Assembly (NCBI GenBank): GCA_964451365.1
Contig: CAYVIB010000011.1
Coordinates: forward strand, 65,640 to 129,639
From: CAYVIB01 sp964451365
Lineage (GTDB): Bacteria > Pseudomonadota > Gammaproteobacteria > Pseudomonadales > Cellvibrionaceae
Direction of reading: 5' to 3'
Length of the DNA: 64,000 nucleotides
Part shown: in pieces, positions 51,881-60,214 of the stretch
Layout of the letters: each line of letters begins with the position of its first letter
Numbering within the stretch: the stretch's first letter is position 1
Notes under the pieces: model-generated
Database searches by the model: none
Seen by the model: the letters and a program-made list of their open reading frames with translations, nothing else
What the model was told of the DNA's origin: nothing
Program-made: the position numbers and the translations under genes

Positions 51881-53046
51881 TACTGCCCCCCGGCTGCTTT
51901 AACCACTTTCTCGGCAGCGTCTGTCAGACTGCTTGCCGCGATAATATTCAGTCCGCTGTCCGCCAGCACCTTGGCTCCCAGCTCCGCGTTGTTGCCTTCG
52001 AGCCGGCATACCACCGGCACCTTCACGCCCACTTCGGCAACCGCGCCGATCACACCCTCGGCAATCAAATCGCAACGCACGATGCCGCCAAAAATATTGA
52101 TCAACACCGCTTTGACGTTTTCATCGGAGAGAATAATTTTAAAGGCTTCCACCACACGCTCCTTGGTTGCACCGCCGCCCACATCGAGGAAGTTGGCGGG
52201 CTTGCCGCCGTGCAGTTTAACGATATCCATGGTGCCCATTGCCAGACCGGCACCGTTAACCATGCAACCGATGTTGCCGTCGAGCGCAACGTAATTCAGC
52301 TCCCACTTCGCCGCGTGCGCCTCGCGCTCGTCTTCCTGCGAAGGATCGTGCATCTCTTTCAACTTCGGCTGGCGATACAAAGCATTGCCGTCGATGTTGA
52401 TTTTGGCATCCAGGCAATGCAGGTTACCTTGCGTGGTAATCACCAGCGGGTTGATTTCGAGCAGGGACAAATCGCACTCCTCGAACATCTTTGCCAGCGC
52501 CAGGAATATCTGCGTGAATTGCTTGATTTGAACGCCTGACAAACCCAGCTTGAAAGCGATTTCGCGGGCCTGGTAAGGCTGCGCGCCGGTCAGTGGATCG
52601 ATCACCGCCTTCAGTATTTTCTCCGGCGTTTCATGAGCCACTTTTTCAATTTCAACACCGCCTTCAGTGGAAGCCATGAAAACGATTCGGCGCGTTGAAC
52701 GGTCCACTACCGCGCCGAGATAAAGCTCTTTGTCGATATCGGTGCACTCTTCCACCAGGATACGACTGACCGGTTGCCCGTTGGCGTCGGTCTGGTACGT
52801 CACAAGGTTATTGCCCAACCACTTTTGTGCAAATTCCTCAATTTCGGATTTGGACGAAACCAGTTTGACGCCACCCGCTTTTCCACGCCCACCGGCGTGC
52901 ACCTGGGCTTTCACCACCCATTTGTTGCCACCAATCGTATTAGCGGCGGCGACGGCTTCGGCCGGTGTTTCCGCGGCAACCCCTTTCGATACGGGCAAAC
53001 CGTATTCAGCAAAAAGCTGCTTGCCCTGGTACTCGTGTAGGTTCAT
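51880..53046 (-). CDS. sucC: Succinyl-CoA synthetase beta subunit
   Basis: Nucleotide-binding (ATP-grasp) subunit of succinyl-CoA synthetase. The 388-residue protein starts MNLHEYQGKQLFAEYGLPV and contains VVKAQVHAGGRGKAGGVKLV, the metal-binding ELDYVALDGN-type ELNYVALDGNIGCMVNGAGLAM, and NFLDVGGGATKERV. ATG at 53046. It is 72 bp downstream of lpd, in the order sucA-sucB-lpd-sucC-sucD. Confidence 0.98.
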   Translation of the reverse strand: MNLHEYQGKQLFAEYGLPVSKGVAAETPAEAVAAANTIGGNKWVVKAQVHAGGRGKAGGVKLVSSKSEIEEFAQKWLGNNLVTYQTDANGQPVSRILVEECTDIDKELYLGAVVDRSTRRIVFMASTEGGVEIEKVAHETPEKILKAVIDPLTGAQPYQAREIAFKLGLSGVQIKQFTQIFLALAKMFEECDLSLLEINPLVITTQGNLHCLDAKINIDGNALYRQPKLKEMHDPSQEDEREAHAAKWELNYVALDGNIGCMVNGAGLAMGTMDIVKLHGGKPANFLDVGGGATKERVVEAFKIILSDENVKAVLINIFGGIVRCDLIAEGVIGAVAEVGVKVPVVCRLEGNNAELGAKVLADSGLNIIAASSLTDAAEKVVKAAGGQ

Positions 53047-53118
53047 AACAATTATCCATTCATTTTTTCATTAAAAATAAATGGCCACACAACCGAGGCT
53101 GATGGCCGGAAAAATTTC

Positions 53119-54570
53119 TTACTTGCGTTTGCGGTTGGGCATATGAATCGCATGGCCATGAACAGCCAGCGCGGCTTCCTTCACCGCTTCCGAAAAGGTT
53201 GGATGACCGAAAATAGTCATGCCGATATCTTCCGCGCTGGAACCAAATTCCATCGCAATAGCCACCTGTTGTACCAGGTCGGATGCCATCGGCCCCACAA
53301 TATGACAGCCCAGAACGCGATCCGTCTCCGCATGCGCAATCATTTTTACCATGCCCTCGGCTTCGTTCGCCGCCACGGCGCGACCGATGGCGAGAAATGG
53401 AAAGGTACCGACATTGTAGGGCTCGCCATCCGCTTTTAACTGTTCTTCCGTGCGACCGACGGAGGCGATTTCCGGGTGGGTATAAATCACGTTGGGAATA
53501 ACGTCGTAATTCATAACAGTTTTTTGCCCGGCGATACGTTCGGCCACCATTACGCCTTCCTCGGACCCTTTGTGCGCCAGCATCGGACCGCGCACAACAT
53601 CACCGACAGCCCATACGCCAGGGGCGCTGGTGGAGCACAGGTCATTAACATAAATGGAACCGCGTTCATCCAGCTTTACGCCGCTGTCTTCCGCCAGCAA
53701 ACCATCGGTAAACGGCCGGCGGCCGACGCACACGATCAGTTTGTCGAAAGTTTCCTTTTGCTCATTGCCATCTTTATCAGTGAAAGTGACTTCCACTTCT
53801 TTTTTCTTGCCGGAGCCTTTTACCTTGCTGCCGGTAACGCGGCAGCCCAGGCGAATATCCAGGCCCTGCTTGGTGAGAATTTTTTTGGCTTCCTTCGCAA
53901 TCTGCTGATCCATAACCGCGAGGAAGGATTCCATCGCTTCCAGCAACACAACCTGGCTGCCGAGGCGATTCCACACGCTGCCCAATTCCAGGCCGATCAC
54001 GCCGGCACCGATCACGCCGAGACGCTTGGGCACCTCCTGGAACTCCAGTGCGCCGGTGGAGTCGACGATCACGTCGTTGTCGACAGGCGCCACAGAGATA
54101 TTTACCGGCACGGAACCGGAAGCCAGAATGACGTTGTCGGTTTCGAGTACCTGCTCCTTGCCGTCCTTATCGGTAAACAGTACTTTGTGGCCTGCCAGCA
54201 ACTTGCCGGTGCCGAAAAGATTCGTCACCTTATTGGCCTGGAAAAGGCCCGTTATACCGCCAGCCATTTGCTTTACGACCTTGTTTTTGCGCGCGATCAT
54301 CGCCGGCACATCAATCTTTACATTGCCGGTGGCGATGCCGTGAACACCGAGGGAATCCTTCGCCTCGTGAAATTTATAGGAGCTGTCGAGCAGCGCCTTG
54401 GAGGGAATACAACCGACATTCAGACAGGTTCCGCCGTTGACGATTTTGCCGTCCTTGTCTTTCCATTTTTCAATACACGCGGTTTTCAGACCCAGTTGGG
54501 CCGCGCGAATTGCCGCCACATAACCCGCTGGACCGGAACCGATAACAATAACGTCGTATTTGTCAGACAT
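53119..54570 (-). CDS. lpd: Dihydrolipoyl dehydrogenase (E3)
   Basis: FAD enzyme that reoxidizes dihydrolipoyl groups of 2-oxoacid dehydrogenases with NAD+. The 483 residues have the FAD-binding VIVIGSGPAGYVAAIRAAQL, the redox disulfide Cys49/Cys54 in GGTCLNVGCIPSK, the NAD-binding GVIGAGVIGLELGSVW, and the C-terminal catalytic HPTFSEAVKEAAL. Its position between sucB and sucC indicates it mainly serves the 2-oxoglutarate dehydrogenase complex. Confidence 0.97.
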   Translation of the reverse strand: MSDKYDVIVIGSGPAGYVAAIRAAQLGLKTACIEKWKDKDGKIVNGGTCLNVGCIPSKALLDSSYKFHEAKDSLGVHGIATGNVKIDVPAMIARKNKVVKQMAGGITGLFQANKVTNLFGTGKLLAGHKVLFTDKDGKEQVLETDNVILASGSVPVNISVAPVDNDVIVDSTGALEFQEVPKRLGVIGAGVIGLELGSVWNRLGSQVVLLEAMESFLAVMDQQIAKEAKKILTKQGLDIRLGCRVTGSKVKGSGKKKEVEVTFTDKDGNEQKETFDKLIVCVGRRPFTDGLLAEDSGVKLDERGSIYVNDLCSTSAPGVWAVGDVVRGPMLAHKGSEEGVMVAERIAGQKTVMNYDVIPNVIYTHPEIASVGRTEEQLKADGEPYNVGTFPFLAIGRAVAANEAEGMVKMIAHAETDRVLGCHIVGPMASDLVQQVAIAMEFGSSAEDIGMTIFGHPTFSEAVKEAALAVHGHAIHMPNRKRK

Positions 54571-54641
54571 AGGTTAAAACCCCAAAATTTAATGCGATTA
54601 AATAGATCGACTAAAGAAAATGACTTAATTGTCTCGAACGT

Positions 54642-54698
54642 GTGACAGGCCCTTCTCGTTTCGACGGAGGAAGGTAAAGCCGCTCGGCAGCCTGTCAC
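54642..54698. repeat. Inverted repeat in the sucB-lpd gap
   Basis: Arms GTGACAGGC (54642-54650) and GCCTGTCAC (54690-54698) separated by 39 bp in the 173-bp intergenic region. It could form a long hairpin that alters stability or processing between sucB and lpd messages. Confidence 0.55.
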
Positions 54699-54743
54699 TG
54701 GACAAAATTCAGTAAAAGTTACTTAGGTTGTAAAAAAGAATGA

Positions 54744-56003
54744 TTACAGTTCCAACAAAATACGTGCAGGATCTTCAATCATATCCTTAATGGCTACCAG
54801 AAATTGCACGGCGTCCTTACCATCAATAATCCGGTGATCATATGACAGCGCCAGATACATCATCGGGAGAACTTTCACTTCACCGTCGACAGCCATCGGA
54901 CGCTCCTGGATTTTGTGCATTCCCAGAATCGCCGCCTGCGGCGGGTTCAAAATAGGAGTGGACATCAATGACCCGAAGACACCACCATTGGTGATGGTAA
55001 AGGTGCCACCGGTCATTTCCTCAATGCCGATTTTACCGTCGCGGGCGCGCACACCAAAATCGCGAATACCATTTTCCACTTCGGCCAGGCTCATGTTTTC
55101 CGCGTTTCGCAACACCGGCACCACCAGCCCCTTGTCGGTGGAAACCGCCACGCCGATGTCCTGGTAGCCATGATACACGATATCGTTACCGTCGATGGAC
55201 GCGTTCACGGCCGGGAAACGGCGTAATGCTTCAACCGAGGCCTTGACGAAAAAGCCCATGAAACCCAGGCGGGTGCCGTTGTGGGTTTTTTCAAACTGGT
55301 CCTTGTACTTGCTGCGCAATGCCATTACGGGTGCCATATTGACCTCGTTGAAAGTGGTCAGCATGGCGGTGGTGTTGGTCGCTTCCAGCAGCCTTTCCGC
55401 GATGCGTGCGCGCAGACGGGTCATGGGCACGCGTTTCTCCACCCGGTCGCCGGTCGCTTCGATAACCGGTGCCGGTTTTGGCGCGGACACTTTCGGAGCC
55501 GGGGCGGCGGTGGAAGTTGCGGCAGGCGCCGGAGAACTTTTTTCGGCTGCCTGTGCGGGTGGGTTCTTCAGGAAATTGCTGACATCCTCCTTGGTAATAC
55601 GACCGCCTTTGCCGGTACCGCTGATTTTGGCCAGATCCACACCTTTTTCCTCAGCCATTTTTTTCGCTGCCGGATTCACGAGACTCTCGCCGTCCTCTTC
55701 GGTTGCCGGGGCATGGGTTTCCGTGGAAGCCGGTTGCGATTCGGATGACGGAGCAGCCCCCGCCGCGCCCTCTTCGAACAGGCCAATCACCTCGTTACTC
55801 AGTACCGTTTCACCTTCGCCCTTCTTGATCTCCTTGATGACACCGTCCGCCGGCGCAACGACTTCCTGCATCACTTTGTCTGTTTCGATATCGACTATCA
55901 GTTCATCTCGCGACACTGCCTCGCCCGGCTTTTTGTGCCAGGTGGCGATGGTGCCTTCCTGAACGGATTCGGGAAAAGTCGGTGCTTTTATTTCTGTGGC
56001 CAT
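54744..56003 (-). CDS. sucB: 2-oxoglutarate dehydrogenase E2, dihydrolipoamide succinyltransferase
   Basis: Core subunit of the 2-oxoglutarate dehydrogenase complex. The 419 residues comprise one lipoyl domain (lipoyl Lys43 in ETDKVMQEV), an Ala/Pro/Glu linker, a peripheral-subunit-binding domain (about 113-147, VNPAAKKMAEEKGVDLAKIS), a second Ala/Pro linker, and the catalytic acyltransferase domain. His390 and Asp394 lie in LSYDHRIIDGKDA. ATG at 56003. The 421-bp gap to sucA contains a MITE-like element. Confidence 0.98.
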   Translation of the reverse strand: MATEIKAPTFPESVQEGTIATWHKKPGEAVSRDELIVDIETDKVMQEVVAPADGVIKEIKKGEGETVLSNEVIGLFEEGAAGAAPSSESQPASTETHAPATEEDGESLVNPAAKKMAEEKGVDLAKISGTGKGGRITKEDVSNFLKNPPAQAAEKSSPAPAATSTAAPAPKVSAPKPAPVIEATGDRVEKRVPMTRLRARIAERLLEATNTTAMLTTFNEVNMAPVMALRSKYKDQFEKTHNGTRLGFMGFFVKASVEALRRFPAVNASIDGNDIVYHGYQDIGVAVSTDKGLVVPVLRNAENMSLAEVENGIRDFGVRARDGKIGIEEMTGGTFTITNGGVFGSLMSTPILNPPQAAILGMHKIQERPMAVDGEVKVLPMMYLALSYDHRIIDGKDAVQFLVAIKDMIEDPARILLEL

Positions 56004-56076
56004 TCCAGTTGTGTCCTTTGTTTAAGGCTCAATAAAAAATTTGGGGGTTGCAAAACAAAAAATAATACTACCCGTT

Positions 56077-56392
56077 TAGGGCCTGTTAACACTAATTGAA
56101 TTATCCCTGCCGGAGGTCATTTTTTTGTCCAGCAAGGCAGAGGGAGCGTGGTTTGGTTGCTCCAAATGAGCGACCGATAACGCCGCTGGGCGAAAAAATG
56201 ACCCCGGCCCTTCGGGTTGCGGCTGAAAAGGCGCCACTCTGTGTCGCCTATACGGATATAGGCGAGGAGCGTGAGTAGGAGCGGTAAGCTTTGCTCATCG
56301 TTCATTTAGATTTACTAAACTTCTCTCTTCGCGCCTTGATGGCGCCTTTTCAGCCACAACAGGGACAATTCAATTAGTGTTAACAGGCCCTA
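56077..56392. mobile_element. MITE-like element (312 bp) between sucA and sucB
   Basis: Terminal inverted repeats of 31 bp (56079-56109 and 56360-56390) differ at one position and begin GGGCCTGTTAACACTAATTG. Each end is flanked by TA, consistent with a TA target duplication. Inside is a second inverted repeat, 56221-56236 and 56340-56355 (16 bp perfect, GGCTGAAAAGGCGCCA), and a small hairpin CGCCTATA/TATAGGCG. No transposase gene is present. Two short open frames inside (about 60 codons) look spurious. TA duplication suggests mobilization by an IS630/Tc1-mariner-type transposase elsewhere; that assignment is tentative. Confidence 0.87.
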
Positions 56393-56424
56393 GCAAACGG
56401 CATGCAGTGAACCCGGCGAAAAAA

Positions 56425-59262
56425 TCAGACGCTGGTATCCAGCGCGGCATCGACGAACTTTTTCTGTTCCTCAAGATGAGTCGACATGTATCCGGCCGCC
56501 GGCGACGACGACTCCGGACGCCCAGCATAACGCAAGTACATGTCCACATTAACCCTGTCGAGCACCCGGCGCATTCTGTGCTGGCTGGAATGCCAGGCGC
56601 CCTGGTTCATCGGCTCTTCCTGACACCAGACAACGTCGGTTACGTCCTCGAACGGGTTCAATGCCAGGCGCAGGTTTTCTTCGGGGAACGGATACAGTTG
56701 TTCGATCCGTATCAACGCCACGTCTTTTTGCCCACGCTCCTCGCGCGCTTCGAACAGGTGGTAGTAAACCTTGCCGCTGCACAGTACCACGCGCTTGACG
56801 TCCTGCGGATCGACCGTCGAATCGCCGATCACGGTCTGGAATTGGCCGTTCGCCAGCTCTTCCAGGGAAGACGTGGCCAGCTTGTGCCGCAGGATCCACT
56901 TCGGGCTCATCACCACCAGCGGGCGGCGCATCGGCCGAATTGCCTGGCGGCGAAACATATGGTAAACCTGCGCCGGAGTCGTTGGAATGCAAACCTGGAT
57001 ATTGTGCTCGGCGCACAATTGCATAAACCGCTCCAGGCGCGCCGATGAGTGTTCCGGCCCCTGCCCCTCGTAACCGTGAGGCAGCAACATGGTCAACCCG
57101 CACAGGCGCTGCCACTTGTGCTCACCACTGGTAATAAACTGGTCGATCACCACCTGGGCGCCGTTGGCAAAATCGCCGAACTGGGCTTCCCAGATCACCA
57201 GCGCGTTGGGGGTGGTGGTGGCGTAGCCGTATTCAAACGCCAATACCGCTTCCTCGGACAGCAGTGAATCGTAGATATCGAACGGCGGCTGGTCGGGACT
57301 GATATTTTGCAGCGGCAGGTAGGTCTCACCGTTTTTCTGGTTGTGAACCACCGCGTGGCGATGGGAAAACGTTCCCCGCCCCACATCCTGCCCGGTCAGC
57401 CGGACGCGGTAGCCCTGCTTGAGTAATGTCGCATAGGCCAGGGTTTCCGCCATACCCCAATTAATTGGATAGGCACCACCCGCCATTTTGCGGCGGTCGT
57501 CGTAGATTTTCGCCACCTGACGTTGGACCTGGATACCGTCCGGAATATGGCTGATTTCTTCCGCCAGCTTCTGCAGTTCTTTCAGGTTATAACTGGTATC
57601 CGCCGGTGTTTGCCAGTCATGACCGATGTAGGGGGTCCAGTCAACAAACAGGGAGGCGTCGGGCTCACTCACCAGACCGCGCGCGACCTGCCTGCCTTTA
57701 TCAAGCGCGGTCCGGTAGTCATTGGCCAACGCATCTGCCTCCTCTTGCGAAATCACGCCCTGCTCGATCAGTTTCTCCGCGTAAATGGTCCGCGTTGATT
57801 TATGGTTTCGGATAGCGTGATACATCATCGGCTGGGTCGCCGATGGCTCATCGGTTTCGTTGTGGCCGCGTCGGCGGTAGCAAACCAGGTCCAGCACCAC
57901 ATCTTTTTTGAACTGGTGCCGGTAATCCACCGCCAACTGGGTAACGAATACCACCGCTTCCGGATCGTCGCCATTGACGTGGAAAATCGGTGCCTCGATC
58001 ATTTTCGCCACATCGGTGCAGTAATCGGTGGAGCGAGCATCCTCGCGCCGGCTGGTGGTAAAGCCCACCTGGTTGTTAATGACGATATGAATTGTGCCGC
58101 CGGTTTTATATGCCCGGGTCTGCGACATCTGAAAAGTTTCCATTACCACACCCTGGCCGGCAAATGCCGCGTCACCGTGAATCACCACGGGAACCACCAT
58201 ATGACCATCGGTATCTTTACGTCGATCCTGGCGCGCGCGCACCGACCCTTCCACCACCGGGGAGACAATCTCCAGGTGCGAGGGGTTAAAGGCCAGCGCC
58301 AGGTGCATTTCGCCGCCCGGTGTCATGACGTTGGAGGAAAAACCCTGGTGATACTTAACATCGCCGGAAGTATCCACCAGCTTTTTGCCCTCGAACTCAT
58401 CGAACAGGTCCGCCGGGTTTTTGCCGAGAATATTGACCAGCGTGTTCAGCCGTCCGCGGTGCGCCATGCCCAGCACCATCTCCTTCGCGCCGTACTCGCC
58501 GATGCGCCGGATCAGCGCGTCGAGCATCGGGATCATACTCTCGCCACCTTCCAGGCCGAATCGCTTGGTACCCGGGTATTTGCTGTCCAAGTGCCTTTCA
58601 AGCCCTTCGGCGGCCGTCAGGCGACGCAGGATATTGCGCCGGGTTTTTTCACCGTACCCGGGCCTGGCGCGGGTGGATTCGAGGCGGTTGAGCAACCAGC
58701 GCCGCTCTTCGTAACTGGTGATGTGCATGACCTCGGAGCCGATACTGCCACAGTAGGTTTTCTCCAGGTCCACAATAATGTCTTTTAACAGCGCTTCCTT
58801 GTAGCCGAAGGACAGGTCGCCCGTTTGAAAAACTGAGTCGAGATCGGCCGTGTTAAGGCGGTGAAAGCCCAGGTCCAGGTCCGGCGGGTTGGGCATCTGC
58901 CTCAAGCGTAAGGGATCAACATCGGCCTTTTGGTGACCGCTCAGCCGGTAGGCATTGACCAGTTGCACCACTTCGACCTGCTTGCGTTCATGCGCGATAT
59001 TGGCCGCGCCGGAACCGGGTGCAACAATCGGCCGGGCGCGATTGCGGCCCAGCAGCTCAAAATACTCGATGATTTCCGAATGATTGACGTCGTTGCCGAT
59101 GGCCCCATTGACTCTCGGCAGCTTGTCGAAGTAGTCCCGCCACTCATCCGACACGGAATTGGGATCGGCAAGGTAGGCTTCGTACAGTCCCTCAACGTAC
59201 GCGGCGTTGCCACCAGATATATGGGAGGTTTTCCATAACAGCTCCATCAAACTTTGTTGCAT
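56425..59262 (-). CDS. sucA: 2-oxoglutarate dehydrogenase E1
   Basis: Thiamine-diphosphate-dependent decarboxylase component of the 2-oxoglutarate dehydrogenase complex. The 945-residue protein starts MQQSLMELLWKTSHISGGNA and contains the substrate-binding GMAHRGRLNTLVNILGK, the ThDP/Mg motif HGDAAFAGQGVV ... HIVINNQVGFTTS, YRRRGHNETDEPS, and GFEYGYAT-like AFEYGYATTTP. ATG at 59262 with GGTGA eight bases upstream; a longer frame lacks support. It is 197 bp downstream of sdhB with no obvious terminator between them, so it probably belongs to one long sdh-suc operon. Confidence 0.97.
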   Translation of the reverse strand: MQQSLMELLWKTSHISGGNAAYVEGLYEAYLADPNSVSDEWRDYFDKLPRVNGAIGNDVNHSEIIEYFELLGRNRARPIVAPGSGAANIAHERKQVEVVQLVNAYRLSGHQKADVDPLRLRQMPNPPDLDLGFHRLNTADLDSVFQTGDLSFGYKEALLKDIIVDLEKTYCGSIGSEVMHITSYEERRWLLNRLESTRARPGYGEKTRRNILRRLTAAEGLERHLDSKYPGTKRFGLEGGESMIPMLDALIRRIGEYGAKEMVLGMAHRGRLNTLVNILGKNPADLFDEFEGKKLVDTSGDVKYHQGFSSNVMTPGGEMHLALAFNPSHLEIVSPVVEGSVRARQDRRKDTDGHMVVPVVIHGDAAFAGQGVVMETFQMSQTRAYKTGGTIHIVINNQVGFTTSRREDARSTDYCTDVAKMIEAPIFHVNGDDPEAVVFVTQLAVDYRHQFKKDVVLDLVCYRRRGHNETDEPSATQPMMYHAIRNHKSTRTIYAEKLIEQGVISQEEADALANDYRTALDKGRQVARGLVSEPDASLFVDWTPYIGHDWQTPADTSYNLKELQKLAEEISHIPDGIQVQRQVAKIYDDRRKMAGGAYPINWGMAETLAYATLLKQGYRVRLTGQDVGRGTFSHRHAVVHNQKNGETYLPLQNISPDQPPFDIYDSLLSEEAVLAFEYGYATTTPNALVIWEAQFGDFANGAQVVIDQFITSGEHKWQRLCGLTMLLPHGYEGQGPEHSSARLERFMQLCAEHNIQVCIPTTPAQVYHMFRRQAIRPMRRPLVVMSPKWILRHKLATSSLEELANGQFQTVIGDSTVDPQDVKRVVLCSGKVYYHLFEAREERGQKDVALIRIEQLYPFPEENLRLALNPFEDVTDVVWCQEEPMNQGAWHSSQHRMRRVLDRVNVDMYLRYAGRPESSSPAAGYMSTHLEEQKKFVDAALDTSV

Positions 59263-59459
59263 TGCTAATTCACCGGGTTGGTCTCCAGCCGGCGCCGGCA
59301 CGCCTGGGAGACAAACTAAAAATCAAAGGGCCGATACGCGGACAGCAAGCTATTGCCGATACTGCTACCCGTGTTGTAACTCATAAGACAGCTTAACTAA
59401 TGACTGCTTAAATCAAAACTTCAGAAACAAACTTGACCGCTATACGTCCAGCGTCCCGG

Positions 59460-60164
59460 TCAGGTTCCCCGACGCAGCAACATGTGGCGTATATGGCCGA
59501 TCGCGCGCGTGGGGTTCAACCCTTTCGGGCAGACATCCACACAGTTCTGGATGCTGCGACAACGGAACACGCTGAACGGGTCATCCAGTTTGGATAAACG
59601 CTCTTCTGTCGCGGTGTCGCGGCTGTCCGCCAGGAAACGGTACGCCTGCAGCAAACCGGCCGGACCGATAAACTTGTCCGGATTCCACCAGAACGACGGG
59701 CAGGAACTGGAACAACATGCGCACAGGATACATTCGTACAGGCCGTTCAACTTGTCGCGCTCTTCCGGCGACTGCAGGCGTTCGATTGCCGGCGGCGGCG
59801 AATCGTTCTGCAAGTAGGGTTCGACCTTGCGGTACTGCTCGTAAAACTGCGACAGGTCCACCACCAGGTCGCGAATCACCGGCATGCCGGGCAGCGGACG
59901 CAGCACCAGTTTATTACCCCTGGTGCACTCGGAAAGCGGCGTGATGCAGGCCAGGCGGTTTTTGCCGGAAATATTGATCGCATCGGAACCGCAAACACCC
60001 TCGCGGCAAGAGCGACGATAAGTCAGCCCGGAGTCCAATTCCTTGAGCATTTCCAGCACGTCGAGAACCATCAGGTCCTTGCCCTTGGTATCCACCTCGT
60101 AGGACTTCATATAAGGTTCCCGGTCGGTGTCCGGATTGTATCGATAAACTTCAACTTTCAACAT
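59460..60164 (-). CDS. sdhB: Succinate dehydrogenase iron-sulfur subunit
   Basis: Electron-transfer subunit of complex II with three Fe-S clusters. The 234 residues have the [2Fe-2S] ligands in CREGVCGSDA and further Cys, and the [4Fe-4S]/[3Fe-4S] clusters in CILCACCSSSCPSFWWN and CRSIQNCVDVCPKGLNP. The N-terminus YRYNPDTDREPYMKSYEVD is family-typical. ATG at 60164, 50 bp after sdhA. Confidence 0.97.
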   Translation of the reverse strand: MLKVEVYRYNPDTDREPYMKSYEVDTKGKDLMVLDVLEMLKELDSGLTYRRSCREGVCGSDAINISGKNRLACITPLSECTRGNKLVLRPLPGMPVIRDLVVDLSQFYEQYRKVEPYLQNDSPPPAIERLQSPEERDKLNGLYECILCACCSSSCPSFWWNPDKFIGPAGLLQAYRFLADSRDTATEERLSKLDDPFSVFRCRSIQNCVDVCPKGLNPTRAIGHIRHMLLRRGT

Positions 60165-60214
60165 GATTTCGGTTCTCTGACGCCTCGCCGCTTCAACTAA
60201 AACTGTGTGGCCAA

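Noticed and set aside
56096..56305. Two short frames (about 60 codons, one on each strand) inside the 56-kb element
   Set aside because: They overlap each other on opposite strands within a structured repeat and lack ribosome-binding sites; probably spurious frames of the MITE.
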